NCBI GenBank assembly: GCA_947629705.1
Contig: CANREN010000004.1
Coordinates: 55,086-119,085, forward strand
Direction: 5' to 3'
DNA: 64,000 nucleotides
DNA from: an uncultured Alistipes sp.
GTDB taxonomy: Bacteria; Bacteroidota; Bacteroidia; Bacteroidales; Rikenellaceae
In this document: in pieces, positions 15,426-25,140 of the stretch
How the letters are laid out: each line of letters begins with the position of its first letter
Position numbering within the stretch: the stretch's first letter is position 1
The notes under the pieces: generated by a model
Told to the model about the DNA's origin: nothing
Databases searched by the model: none
Seen by the model: the letters and a program-made list of their open reading frames with translations, nothing else
Program-made: the position numbers and the translations under genes

Positions 15426-17450
15426 ATGAAACGATACCTTCTCCTTTTGGCGGCTTTGGCCGGCTGTTTGGCGGTACGGGGCCGCGAGGTGATTCCCCTC
15501 AACGAGGGCTGGCGCTTCTACTACCAGTCCGAAAAGAGCTCCGACAACGCCCGGACGGTTACGCTGCCCCACAGTTGGAATACCGATCCCACGGCCGGAC
15601 CGTTTTTCGTCGAGACGACGGGGTGCTACCTCAACGAGCTGTACCTCCCCAAAACGTGGGCCGGGCAGCGGCTGTTCGTAAAATTCTACGGGGCGCAAAG
15701 CGTCGCCGATCTCTTCGTCAACGGACAGTTCGTCGGTTCGCACAGCGGCGGCGCAACGGCATTCGTCTTCGAAATCACCGACAAGGTGCGCTTCGGAACC
15801 GGCAATTACCTGTTGGTGACGGTCAACAACAGCGCCCGCAATGACGTTCTGCCCACTTCGACCGATATCAACCGTTACGGCGGCCTTTATCGCGAAGCGG
15901 AGCTGATCCTCACGGCGCCGACGGCCGTATCGCCGCTTTACCTCGGTACCGAGGGCATCCTGGTTCATTTGCAGGAGGTCTCGGCCGAAAAAGCGGCCGG
16001 CGAGGTGGAGATTCATCTGACCTCCCTCCGGGAGGAGAGCTGCCAGCTGACGCTCGATATTACCGATGCTGCGGGCAGATCGGTGTACAACCGCCGCCAG
16101 CGGGTGCGCATCGACGACAAGCCCGTCGTCGTCCCCTTTGCGGTGGAGCATCCCCGCCTGTGGAGCCCTGCGGATCCGGTGCTTTACACCGTCGCGGTAA
16201 CGCTGACCCAGCCGGACGGGAATATCTGCGACCGCACCGAAGTCCGCACGGGATTCCGGGCCATCGACGTTACGCCGGCGGGCGGCCTCGCCGTCAACGG
16301 CGAGAAGGTCGCCGTACACGGGGTTACGCTCTATCACGACAGCGCCCTGTCGGGCGGCACCCCGACCGCACAGGACATGGATGCCGATCTGCGCCAGTTG
16401 GAGGATTTGGGGGCCAATGCCCTCCATTCGGCCGTAATGCCCCATGCGCAATATCTGTATGACCGCTGCGACGAGAAAGGGCTGCTGGTCTGGATCGACC
16501 TTCCGCTGCACCGTGCTTTCTTGAGCGACGTGGCCTATTATCCTACGGAGCCGTTCGAACGCAACGGGCTGCAGCAGCTGCGCGAAATCATCGCCCAGCA
16601 TATCAATCATCCGTCGGTGGCGATGTGGGGGCTCTTTTCGCGGTTGTGGATGCGCGGCGACAGTCCGGTGCGTTATCTGCGCGAGCTGCATGCGACGGCC
16701 CGCCGGCTCGATCCTTCGCGTCCGACGGTGGCGTGCAGCGATCAGGACGGCGAGGTCAATTTCATCACCGATCTGATCGTCTGGCGGCAGGATGTCGGCT
16801 GGAGCAAGGGGACGCCCGACGATCTGACCGTTTGGCGCGACCAGATGCAGCGCGACTGGTCGCATCTGCGGTCGGCGATCGCTTACGGCGGCTGCGGCAT
16901 TCCGGGCCATCGCGAACAGCTCAACCGGCTCGTTCCCGATCCCAACTGTATGCCCGAGGAGCGGCAGACCCGCTTTCACGAGGAGTACAGCCGCAACCTG
17001 CAAAACGATTCGCTCTTCTGGGGCGTGTGGATCGACAATCTGTTCGATTACGGGTCGGCCCGTTACCCCTGCGGGGTCGACGGCAAGGGGCTGGTTACGT
17101 TCGACCGGCGCACCTGCAAGGATGCCTACTATCTCTATCGGGCGATGTGGAACCCGCGCACGCCGACGCTGTATCTGACGGGCCGGCATACGGCGCTGCG
17201 TTCCGACGACCGGCAGGCGTTCCGGATCTATTCGTCCGCAGGGGTGCCCACGCTGCGGATCGGAACCGACACGGTGGCGGTTCGGGAGTATGCACGGTGC
17301 CAATATCAGTCGGATACGGTTACGCTACCTTTGGGACGGGTGGTCGTGCGGGCTTCGGCGGGCGATCTGCGCGACAGCGTCATTCTGCGCATCGACAATG
17401 CGACAGCACCGAAACCGCGTCCGGGCCTTCTGCGAACAGGAGGTCGATGA
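15426..17450 (+). CDS. Glycoside hydrolase family 2-like protein, predicted inactive
   Basis: The ATG at 15426 gives 674 residues with a signal peptide (MKRYLLLLAALAGCLAV). The layout is GH2: jelly-roll sugar-binding domain (LPHSWNTDP, DLFVNGQFVGSHSGG), Ig-like domain (RLWSPADPVLYTV) and a TIM barrel. The acid/base motif, normally GLFNE or SLGNE, reads HPSVAMWGLFSRLW near residue 402. The nucleophile motif, normally SEYGAG, reads AIAYGGCGIPGHR near 484. Both catalytic Glu residues are therefore replaced, although surrounding family motifs (GLVTFDRRTCKDAYYLYRAMW) are well kept. It may be a carbohydrate-binding or regulatory pseudoenzyme. Its 3' end overlaps WbqC tail to tail. Confidence 0.85.
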   Translation: MKRYLLLLAALAGCLAVRGREVIPLNEGWRFYYQSEKSSDNARTVTLPHSWNTDPTAGPFFVETTGCYLNELYLPKTWAGQRLFVKFYGAQSVADLFVNGQFVGSHSGGATAFVFEITDKVRFGTGNYLLVTVNNSARNDVLPTSTDINRYGGLYREAELILTAPTAVSPLYLGTEGILVHLQEVSAEKAAGEVEIHLTSLREESCQLTLDITDAAGRSVYNRRQRVRIDDKPVVVPFAVEHPRLWSPADPVLYTVAVTLTQPDGNICDRTEVRTGFRAIDVTPAGGLAVNGEKVAVHGVTLYHDSALSGGTPTAQDMDADLRQLEDLGANALHSAVMPHAQYLYDRCDEKGLLVWIDLPLHRAFLSDVAYYPTEPFERNGLQQLREIIAQHINHPSVAMWGLFSRLWMRGDSPVRYLRELHATARRLDPSRPTVACSDQDGEVNFITDLIVWRQDVGWSKGTPDDLTVWRDQMQRDWSHLRSAIAYGGCGIPGHREQLNRLVPDPNCMPEERQTRFHEEYSRNLQNDSLFWGVWIDNLFDYGSARYPCGVDGKGLVTFDRRTCKDAYYLYRAMWNPRTPTLYLTGRHTALRSDDRQAFRIYSSAGVPTLRIGTDTVAVREYARCQYQSDTVTLPLGRVVVRASAGDLRDSVILRIDNATAPKPRPGLLRTGGR

Positions 17451-17988
17451 ACGACAGATCGGGAACGAACGGCATACGGTCTGCGAAGACCTGCACATAA
17501 GGCTCGGCCGCGAAGGCCGGGTCTTTTTGTCGTTTGGGGCGCAGGTCGAGGTCGTCGGGTGCCGCTTCGACGTAGCATTCGCTCACGGGCGGCATCGGAA
17601 GTCCGGTCAGTTCGCAGAGCAGTTGCAGCAGCGCGAGGTCGTAATCGACGAGAAACCGCCATTCGCGACGGTAGAACGGTTCCAATTTGTCGGCGTAGTA
17701 GTCGAAATAGGGCGAACCCTTGTAGGAGGCGACGAGCGCGCCCCAATGTTGATGCTGCCAGCGTTTGGAGTAGTCGATGCGGACGTCGCGCATGGGGGTG
17801 CGCGGCCGGTCGGCATGACCGACCTGCACGGTCAGGGCCAGCGGGCCGTCGGAGGCTAAAATAGCCGTTCGATTCCTTACCGACCTCTTAATAAAATGTT
17901 CGCCGGTGTCGATGATGCAATCGCCGCTCCGCATCGCGGCGAACCACGATACGGAGGGCAGGTAGGCAAGGGGCAAAATCGTATTCAT
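17380..17988 (-). CDS. WbqC-like protein
   Basis: The product has 202 residues from the ATG at 17988. It opens with LPLAYLPSVSWFAAMRSGDCIIDTGEHFIKRSVRNRTAIL, typical of the WbqC family found near polysaccharide biosynthesis genes, and carries SKRWQHQHWGALVASYKGSPYFDYYAD. The biochemical role is not established, perhaps in surface-sugar synthesis. Its last 71 nt overlap the convergent GH2 gene. The ORF-track start at 18015 would begin inside the promoter -7 box. Confidence 0.85.
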   Translation of the reverse strand: MNTILPLAYLPSVSWFAAMRSGDCIIDTGEHFIKRSVRNRTAILASDGPLALTVQVGHADRPRTPMRDVRIDYSKRWQHQHWGALVASYKGSPYFDYYADKLEPFYRREWRFLVDYDLALLQLLCELTGLPMPPVSECYVEAAPDDLDLRPKRQKDPAFAAEPYVQVFADRMPFVPDLSFIDLLFAEGPDAVSVLSHCRCAE

Positions 17989-18012
17989 GCGTCGGTCCGT
18001 CATCACAAACCG

Positions 18013-18048
18013 CAAAGATAGTCCGTTTTTTCAGAAAGCGGACTATCT
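18013..18048 (-). promoter_or_regulatory. Terminator hairpin of S46 peptidase overlapping the WbqC promoter
   Basis: On the minus strand the hairpin AGATAGTCCG / CGGACTATCT follows the peptidase gene, and its 3' arm continues into TATCTTTG (18020-18013), the -7 box of the WbqC gene. One short sequence therefore ends one gene and starts the next. Confidence 0.6.
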
Positions 18049-18134
18049 CTTTTATCCTTCCGGCTTCTCCATGGAGGGCTTCCCAGTCTCGAACCCCCGC
18101 GGCCGCCCGTCTTTCCCGAAAGCGGAACGAAAGT

Positions 18135-20261
18135 TTACTGCGCCAATGACAGCTCATCGAGGAGCCAGCCCGCACCGGCGAATTTGTCGATCACGAAAAG
18201 CACATAGCGGATGTCCACTGCAATGCAGCGTTGCAATTGCGGTTCGAACGCCACATCGCCCGACATTGCCTCCCAGTTGCCGTCGAAAGCTAATCCGATC
18301 AGCTCGCCCCGCGCATTCAGCACCGGCGAGCCCGAGTTGCCGCCCGTAATATCGAGATCGGCCAGGAAGCCCACCGGCAGCTCGCCCGCCGCATTGGCAT
18401 ACGGCCCGAAATCCCGCGCGGCGTAGAGCTCCTTCAGCTTCTCGGGCACGGTGAACTCCTCCGGATTCTGCGGATTCTCCTTCTCCATGACCCCTTTCAG
18501 CGTCGTATAGTGGTTGTAGCGGATGCCGTCGGCCGGATTGTAGGGCAGCACGCGCCCGTAGGTCAGCCGGATGGTGAAGTTGGCATCGGGCGACCACGCT
18601 TTGGCCGGTTCGCGGCACATAAGGCCCGCTATGTATTTGCGCATCCCCTCCTCGTAGCCGCTGACGTAGGGGCGGCGGCGCGCGGCGAGTTCGTCATAGT
18701 GCGCCATGACCGATTTCACGAACGGATAGGCGGGATCGGCTTCGACCTTTTCGGGCGAATAGTCGGTCAGCAGCGCCGCGAGGCCCTCGGGCGTCGTGAA
18801 CAGCGAATGGTCGTAAAGATAATCGACGTAGGCATCGATGTCGCCGCCGAACTCCTTGTCGACGATCTCCGCATAGAATGACGGCAAGGTCTTCATCTGC
18901 TCACGCGCGATGGTCATCATCCGTTTGGCCACTTTGCGGTCGGTCGCCGCGCTGTAATCCTTGTACCAGTCGCCCAGCCAGGCTTCGATTTTCGCCGCAT
19001 CGACCGCCTTTTTCGGTTCCGAGCGGTCGAGCAGGCCGGCAACGGGGCTGATCAGTTCGATGCCCCGCAAAAAGGCTTCGGAGAGGTATTGCAAATCGGC
19101 AGCGGGGGCGGCCATCCCCTCCAACGCGGTTCGGATTTTCGGCAGCGCGTCGATGAACCCCTCCTCGGGCAGCGTGTGCCGGTCGGCCCACTGCTGGAAA
19201 GCGGCCTCCTGTTCGGCCTTGCGCTCCTTGACGTGCAGCTTTTCCAACCCGCGCGACATGCCGATGGAGTTCTTCCAGTAGTTCGACGAGCTGCGGTATT
19301 TCGAGGCGTACTGGATGCGTACGGCGGGGTCGGCCATCATCGCATCCCACAGAATCCGCTGGCGCTCGCCGCGGATGAAGATGCGCTGCGGGTTGCTGAC
19401 GGCCAGAATGTTGCCGATTTCGTCGGAGGTAATGTAACGCTGGGTCGAGCCCGGAAAGCCCATGACCATCGCGAAGTCTCCTTCATCGACCCCTTGCAGC
19501 GAGATTTTCAGAAACTTGTCGGCACGGTAGGGACGGTTTTCGGGCGCATAGTCGGCCGGCCGGTTGTCGGCGCCGGCGTAGACGCGGAAGATCGAGAAGT
19601 CGCCCGTGTGGCGCGGCCACATCCAGTTGTCGGTGTCGCCGCCGAAGTTGCCGATCGACGAGGGAGGCGCCCCGACCAACCGCACGTCGGTGTAGACCTC
19701 GTTGACGAAGGCGAAATACTGGTTCCGTTCGAAAAAGTCCTTGACGACGACCTCCATGCCCGGGTGCTCCTTTTTCAACTTTTCCGTCAATCCGTCGATA
19801 TTCGAACGGACCAATGCTGAAAATTCCTCTTCGCCGGCCGTCGAAGGCACATTGCCGAGTACGTCGGCCGTAACGTCGGCGATCTTGCGCACGAAACGCA
19901 CTTTGAGCCCCGGCACGGGCAGCTCCTCGGCCTGCGACATGGCCCAGAATCCGTTTTTCAGATAGTCGTGCTCGATTGACGACAGCTGCTGGATCGATCC
20001 GTAGCCGCAATGGTGGTTGGTGAAGAGCAGCCCCTCGGGCGAGACGATTTCGCCCGTGCATCCGCCGCCGAAGATGACGACGGCATCTTTGAGCGACGAG
20101 CGGTCGAGGCTGTAAATCTCCTCGGCGGAGAGTTTGCAGCCGTGCGCCTTCATCTGTTTGATATTCATTTTCTGGAGATAGGGCAGCAGCCACATCCCCT
20201 CGTCGGCCCGTGCGGTGCGGAGCGCGCCCGCAACGGCCAGTAACAGCAGGATTTTTTTCAT
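18135..20261 (-). CDS. S46 dipeptidyl-peptidase, DPP7-like
   Basis: The ATG at 20261 gives 708 residues with a signal peptide (MKKILLLLAVAGALRTARAD). S46 enzymes release dipeptides from peptide N-termini in the periplasm. The chymotrypsin-like triad is visible: His in FTNHHCGYGSIQ (near 82), Asp in NFGGDTDNWMWPRHTGDF (near 208) and Ser in TGGNSGSPVLNARGE (near 640). Eighteen residues after the Ser the chain reads FDGNWE. DPP11 has Arg at that site, so the Gly suggests DPP7-type specificity for hydrophobic P1 residues. The 994-residue ORF in the track reads through from upstream non-coding frame and is rejected. Confidence 0.93.
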   Translation of the reverse strand: MKKILLLLAVAGALRTARADEGMWLLPYLQKMNIKQMKAHGCKLSAEEIYSLDRSSLKDAVVIFGGGCTGEIVSPEGLLFTNHHCGYGSIQQLSSIEHDYLKNGFWAMSQAEELPVPGLKVRFVRKIADVTADVLGNVPSTAGEEEFSALVRSNIDGLTEKLKKEHPGMEVVVKDFFERNQYFAFVNEVYTDVRLVGAPPSSIGNFGGDTDNWMWPRHTGDFSIFRVYAGADNRPADYAPENRPYRADKFLKISLQGVDEGDFAMVMGFPGSTQRYITSDEIGNILAVSNPQRIFIRGERQRILWDAMMADPAVRIQYASKYRSSSNYWKNSIGMSRGLEKLHVKERKAEQEAAFQQWADRHTLPEEGFIDALPKIRTALEGMAAPAADLQYLSEAFLRGIELISPVAGLLDRSEPKKAVDAAKIEAWLGDWYKDYSAATDRKVAKRMMTIAREQMKTLPSFYAEIVDKEFGGDIDAYVDYLYDHSLFTTPEGLAALLTDYSPEKVEADPAYPFVKSVMAHYDELAARRRPYVSGYEEGMRKYIAGLMCREPAKAWSPDANFTIRLTYGRVLPYNPADGIRYNHYTTLKGVMEKENPQNPEEFTVPEKLKELYAARDFGPYANAAGELPVGFLADLDITGGNSGSPVLNARGELIGLAFDGNWEAMSGDVAFEPQLQRCIAVDIRYVLFVIDKFAGAGWLLDELSLAQ

Positions 20262-20302
20262 TTTTTGATATTCGGTGATTTGATTTCGAAAAAAGGTCGG
20301 AC

Positions 20303-21217
20303 TCACAGGCCGCTCTCCTTGTATTGGGTCGGCGACAGGCCGGTAATCCGTTTGAAGTAGCTCCCGAAAAACGATTGGTTCGGGAAATCGAGGGCGTAGG
20401 CGATCTCCTGAATGCTCATGTGCGAATATTTCAGCAGCGTTTTCGCCTCGAGAATCACGTAACGGCCGATCCACTCCGACACGGACGAACCGCTGAACCG
20501 CTTGATCAGCGTGGTCAGATATTTGGGCGTGATGCAGAGCTGCTGCGCATAGAATCGCACGCTGCGCTGGTGGCGGTAGTTCTCGCCCAACAGCTTCATG
20601 AACTGTCTGAAATAGGCCTCGCTGCGGTCGCGGGGCGCTTTCGCCTCGTCGGGACGGGCGGCGGACAACGTTTGAAGGATATTGCCTGTTTTGTAGACGA
20701 TCGCCGAAAGCAGGTTGCGCACGATTTCGCGCGAATAGGGCTGTTCTGGTGCACGCACCTCCTGTTCGATCAGTCCGATGATTCCGCGTATACTGCCGCT
20801 CTCCGCATCGTCGAGCTCCACGCAGGGATTGCCGGCCTGTTGCAGCACGGCGGGCATCAGATCGCGCAGATGGATGGGAATGCTGCGCAGGAACTCCGAC
20901 GAGATGACCGCGACGTGCGAACGGAAATCCTGCATCGACTTGATTTGCAGGAGGGTGTTCGGTGAGCAGAAGAACAGCGTATTCTTCCGCAACCGGAACT
21001 CCTGGAGGTTGTAGGAGATGGTCGCTTCGCCCTCGGTGCCGATTCCGATGATCAGTGCGTCGATGCGGCACGGAAAATGAAAGGCTTTGAAATCGGATCG
21101 GCTGTCGGCCGTGAGGCATTCGCTTTGCAGCCCCCGGCGCGAATCGTCGCCGGATAGGGCGATCAATTCGTTCAACGAAAATTGGCTGATCGGAGGTTTC
21201 GGTGCGGGCTTGTCCAT
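20303..21217 (-). CDS. AraC-family transcriptional regulator
   Basis: The product has 304 residues. A cupin-like N-terminal sensing part (ATISYNLQEFRLRKNTLFFCSPNTLLQI) precedes two helix-turn-helix motifs at the C-terminus: AQQLCITPKYLTTLIKRFSG and IQEIAYALDFPNQSFFGSYFKRITGLSPTQYKES. It lies 41 bp upstream of the S46 peptidase on the same strand, so peptidase control or co-transcription is possible (inference). Confidence 0.92.
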   Translation of the reverse strand: MDKPAPKPPISQFSLNELIALSGDDSRRGLQSECLTADSRSDFKAFHFPCRIDALIIGIGTEGEATISYNLQEFRLRKNTLFFCSPNTLLQIKSMQDFRSHVAVISSEFLRSIPIHLRDLMPAVLQQAGNPCVELDDAESGSIRGIIGLIEQEVRAPEQPYSREIVRNLLSAIVYKTGNILQTLSAARPDEAKAPRDRSEAYFRQFMKLLGENYRHQRSVRFYAQQLCITPKYLTTLIKRFSGSSVSEWIGRYVILEAKTLLKYSHMSIQEIAYALDFPNQSFFGSYFKRITGLSPTQYKESGL

Positions 21218-21294
21218 GACGATAGGGTTTATGGCGCGATTATCTGCTTTTCCTGTACCGGCGTTTTTCGACCGTTGTTCGAATCCGGCCGCTG

Positions 21295-21401
21295 CGCTTC
21301 GCGGCCTTTGGCCGCGTATGCGGGTTTGGCCCCTCCCCTCACACCCCCGCCAAGGCGAGGCTTCGATCGGGATGCCGAAACCGGCCGGGTCTTACGACCG
21401 T
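21295..21401 (-). repeat. Dispersed repeat RPT1, partial copy D
   Basis: Read on the minus strand it gives GTAAGACCCGGCCGG, then GCCTCGCCTTGGCGGGGG, CCAAACCCGCATACGCGGCC and GCGAAGCGC. It is diverged and lacks the CCGACTCGATTCGG end. It occupies the 334-bp gap between the AraC and CDF genes; nothing else is evident there. Confidence 0.6.
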
Positions 21402-21551
21402 CGGTACACCGATTGTATAATCGCCGTTTATCGCGGCAAATATAACAAGATTCGTCGAATACGTCTTGTCGAATAGCGATGATTTCTGTTCTTTATTTTC
21501 GTTGTTCGCCGCTTTTGACTAAATTCGCACCGTACAAACGATCGAACGACC

Positions 21552-22475
21552 ATGTACGAATCAACGAACCGGCGGCTGCGGGCCGTCTATCGGGTAACTT
21601 TCCTCGGTCTCGTCGTCAATCTCGTGTTGGCGGCCGGAAAATTGGCGGCCGGTCTCATCGGCCGGAGCGGCGCCATGATCGCCGATGCCGTGCATTCGTT
21701 TTCCGACATGATTACCGACGTCGTGGTGCTCGTTTTCGCGAAGCTGTCGGCCAAACCCGAAGATGCGACGCACAACTTCGGCCACGGGAAATACGAGACC
21801 CTGGCGACCGTCATCATCAGTCTCTTCCTGGCCGGCGTGGGGGTCGGCATCCTTTGGGAGAGCATCGGCGCCATCATTCGGGCCGTGCGGGGCGAATGGC
21901 TGCCGCGCCCGGGATTCGTCGCACTGCTCGCCGCAGTCGTCTCCATCGTCGTCAAGGAGCTGCTTTATCAATATACCGTGCGCGAAGGGCGGCGGTTAGA
22001 GAGTTCGAGCGTCGTTGCCAACGCCTGGCACCATCGAAGCGATGCGTTTTCGTCGATCGGAACGTTCATCGGCATCGGATGCGCCTATTTCTTGGGCGAA
22101 AAGTGGCGGGTGGCCGATCCGGTGGTCGCGGCGATCGTCTCGCTGTTCATCTTCAAGATCGCCTGCGACCTGATTCGCGACGGATTCGGCGAGCTGCTCG
22201 AACGGTCGCTGCCGGCCGATGTCGAACAGGAGATGCGCGGCATCATCGTCCATTCGCCCGAGGTGCACGATCTGCACGCCTTGCGCACGCGCCGGATCGG
22301 ACCGGTCATGGCCGTGGATGCGCACATACGGGTCGACGGGGCGATGGAGGTCGAGCGGTCGCATGAATTGGTCGCCGACATCGAACGACGCCTGCGGGAG
22401 CGTTTCGGCGGCCGGATCATCGCAACCATCCAGGTAGAACCGTTTATCGGTGCAGGAGACCCTTCGTCCTGCTGA
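21552..22475 (+). CDS. Cation diffusion facilitator family transporter
   Basis: The product has 307 residues. Metal sites of the CDF family are visible: GAMIADAVHSFSDMITD in TM2, FGHGKYETLATVIISLF and WHHRSDAFSSIGTFIGI in TM5. Six helices are followed by a cytoplasmic dimerisation domain (MRGIIVHSPEVHDLHALRTRRIG, VDAHIRVDGAMEV). It exports divalent cations such as zinc, iron or manganese by proton antiport; the metal cannot be decided here. Confidence 0.92.
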   Translation: MYESTNRRLRAVYRVTFLGLVVNLVLAAGKLAAGLIGRSGAMIADAVHSFSDMITDVVVLVFAKLSAKPEDATHNFGHGKYETLATVIISLFLAGVGVGILWESIGAIIRAVRGEWLPRPGFVALLAAVVSIVVKELLYQYTVREGRRLESSSVVANAWHHRSDAFSSIGTFIGIGCAYFLGEKWRVADPVVAAIVSLFIFKIACDLIRDGFGELLERSLPADVEQEMRGIIVHSPEVHDLHALRTRRIGPVMAVDAHIRVDGAMEVERSHELVADIERRLRERFGGRIIATIQVEPFIGAGDPSSC

Positions 22476-22507
22476 TCGACGTTATCTTTGCTTCCGGCTG
22501 TTAGATC

Positions 22508-22543
22508 AATAAGGCTCCTTTCATCGATGAAAGGAGCCTTATT
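22508..22543. terminator. Bidirectional terminator between CDF gene and groEL
   Basis: A perfect 36-bp palindrome, AATAAGGCTCCTTTCATC and its complement, lies between the convergent genes. Short A/T tails on both sides fit both directions. Confidence 0.85.
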
Positions 22544-22660
22544 CGAATAGCGGAAGCGCTGAAAGCGGTCGAAAGAAAAAACGATCCCCTATCGCAAAGT
22601 GCAGCGGAAGCACTGACGGCCGTCGTGCTTGCGGCGGCCGTCTATCGCGCTGACAAACGG

Positions 22661-24319
<1,659 letters not shown>

Positions 24320-24589
24320 TTAGATAATTGCAAGAATGTCCGACTGTTTCATGATGAGGTAGTCCGTTCCGTCGACCGAAATCTCCTGACCGGCATATTT
24401 GCCGTAGAGCACCTGGTCGCCGACCTTGACCTCCATCTTGACATCCGAAGTCCCGGGGCCCACGGCAACGACTTTGCCAGCGAGCGGTTTTTCCTTGGCG
24501 GTGTCGGGGATAATCAATCCGCCGACGGTCTTCTCCTCCGCGGGATTGGGGAGGATCAGCACACGATCCGATAATGGTTTTACGTTCAT
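24320..24589 (-). CDS. groES: Co-chaperonin GroES (10 kDa)
   Basis: The ATG at 24589 gives 89 residues: [20 protein letters not shown], a mobile loop ([18 protein letters not shown]) and [27 protein letters not shown]. The ORF-track start at 24736 adds 49 residues not found in GroES. It is the first gene of groESL. No CIRCE element is visible upstream; three TGTCAT boxes lie at 24731-24758. Confidence 0.98.
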   Translation of the reverse strand: MNVKPLSDRVLILPNPAEEKTVGGLIIPDTAKEKPLAGKVVAVGPGTSDVKMEVKVGDQVLYGKYAGQEISVDGTDYLIMKQSDILAII

Positions 24590-24730
24590 CTTATTTTTAT
24601 TAAATTGGTTTTGCTGCGAATAGCCGTTTTGTTTTGCGGATCGCCTCGTTCGGGAGGCTTTTTCCGTTTGCACTTCCGAGACCAACAATCGGTATGCCAA
24701 CCCCGATTTGACAGGTTCGGACTGTTGCTT

Positions 24731-24758
24731 TGTCATACGGCGACTGTCATTTTGTCAT
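24731..24758. promoter_or_regulatory. TGTCAT direct repeats upstream of groES
   Basis: TGTCAT occurs at 24731, 24745 and 24753. No TAnnTTTG element faces groES in this region and no CIRCE inverted repeat is present, so these boxes are candidates for heat-shock control (inference). Confidence 0.35.
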
Positions 24759-24875
24759 TTTTTTCGAATCTGTGCAGCATCGGAACCCGTCCTGCTGCCG
24801 CACCGCCGATCGGCACGCCGCTCCGACGGCCGAAAAAAATCGGTGCGAATTTTTTGCGGTACCGAAAAAGTATAT

Positions 24876-24883
24876 TATCTTTG
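24876..24883 (+). promoter_or_regulatory. Promoter -7 element for tRNA-His
   Basis: TATCTTTG 31 bp upstream of the mature tRNA 5' end. Confidence 0.7.
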
Positions 24884-24914
24884 CAACCCGATACGAGGAA
24901 GTGCGTATCAGATG

Positions 24915-24988
24915 GTGGATGTAGCTCAGCTGGTTAGAGCACTGGATTGTGGTTCCAGGTGTCGTGGGTTCGAATCCCATCTTCCACC
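24915..24988 (+). tRNA. tRNA-His (GTG)
   Basis: The cloverleaf has acceptor GTGGATG/CTTCCAC, D-arm AGCTCAGCTGGTTAGAGC, anticodon loop ATTGTGG and T-arm GTGGGTTCGAATCCCAT. A G immediately precedes the first base, supplying the G-1 typical of tRNA-His. A C9 run follows. Confidence 0.95.
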
Positions 24989-25022
24989 CCCCCCCTTGCA
25001 AAAGGAGTACGACGTAGAGAAA

Positions 25023-25056
25023 AGAGGCCTTTCCGCTATACGGAAAGCCTCTTTTT
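25023..25056. terminator. Terminator between tRNA-His and RND operon
   Basis: AGAGGCCTTTCCG, a CTATA loop and CGGAAAGCCTCT are followed by TTTTT on the plus strand. An A-run precedes it (GAAAAG), so it may also serve the convergent efflux operon. Confidence 0.85.
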
Positions 25057-25140
25057 CATTGCAATTCGGTCGGTTCGGAAGCCCCGGAACGGTTGCGGGA
25101 GCCATCGGGGCGTGTTCCCGCAGCCGAGTATCGACCGCGG

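Noticed and set aside
15138-17303. 721-residue minus-strand ORF opposite the GH2 gene
   Set aside because: It runs antisense to GH2 and through RPT1, with no recognisable domain.
18135-21119. 994-residue ORF combining the S46 peptidase with an upstream extension
   Set aside because: The first 286 residues lie in a shadow frame of the AraC gene with Arg/Pro-rich composition; a signal peptide starts at 20261.
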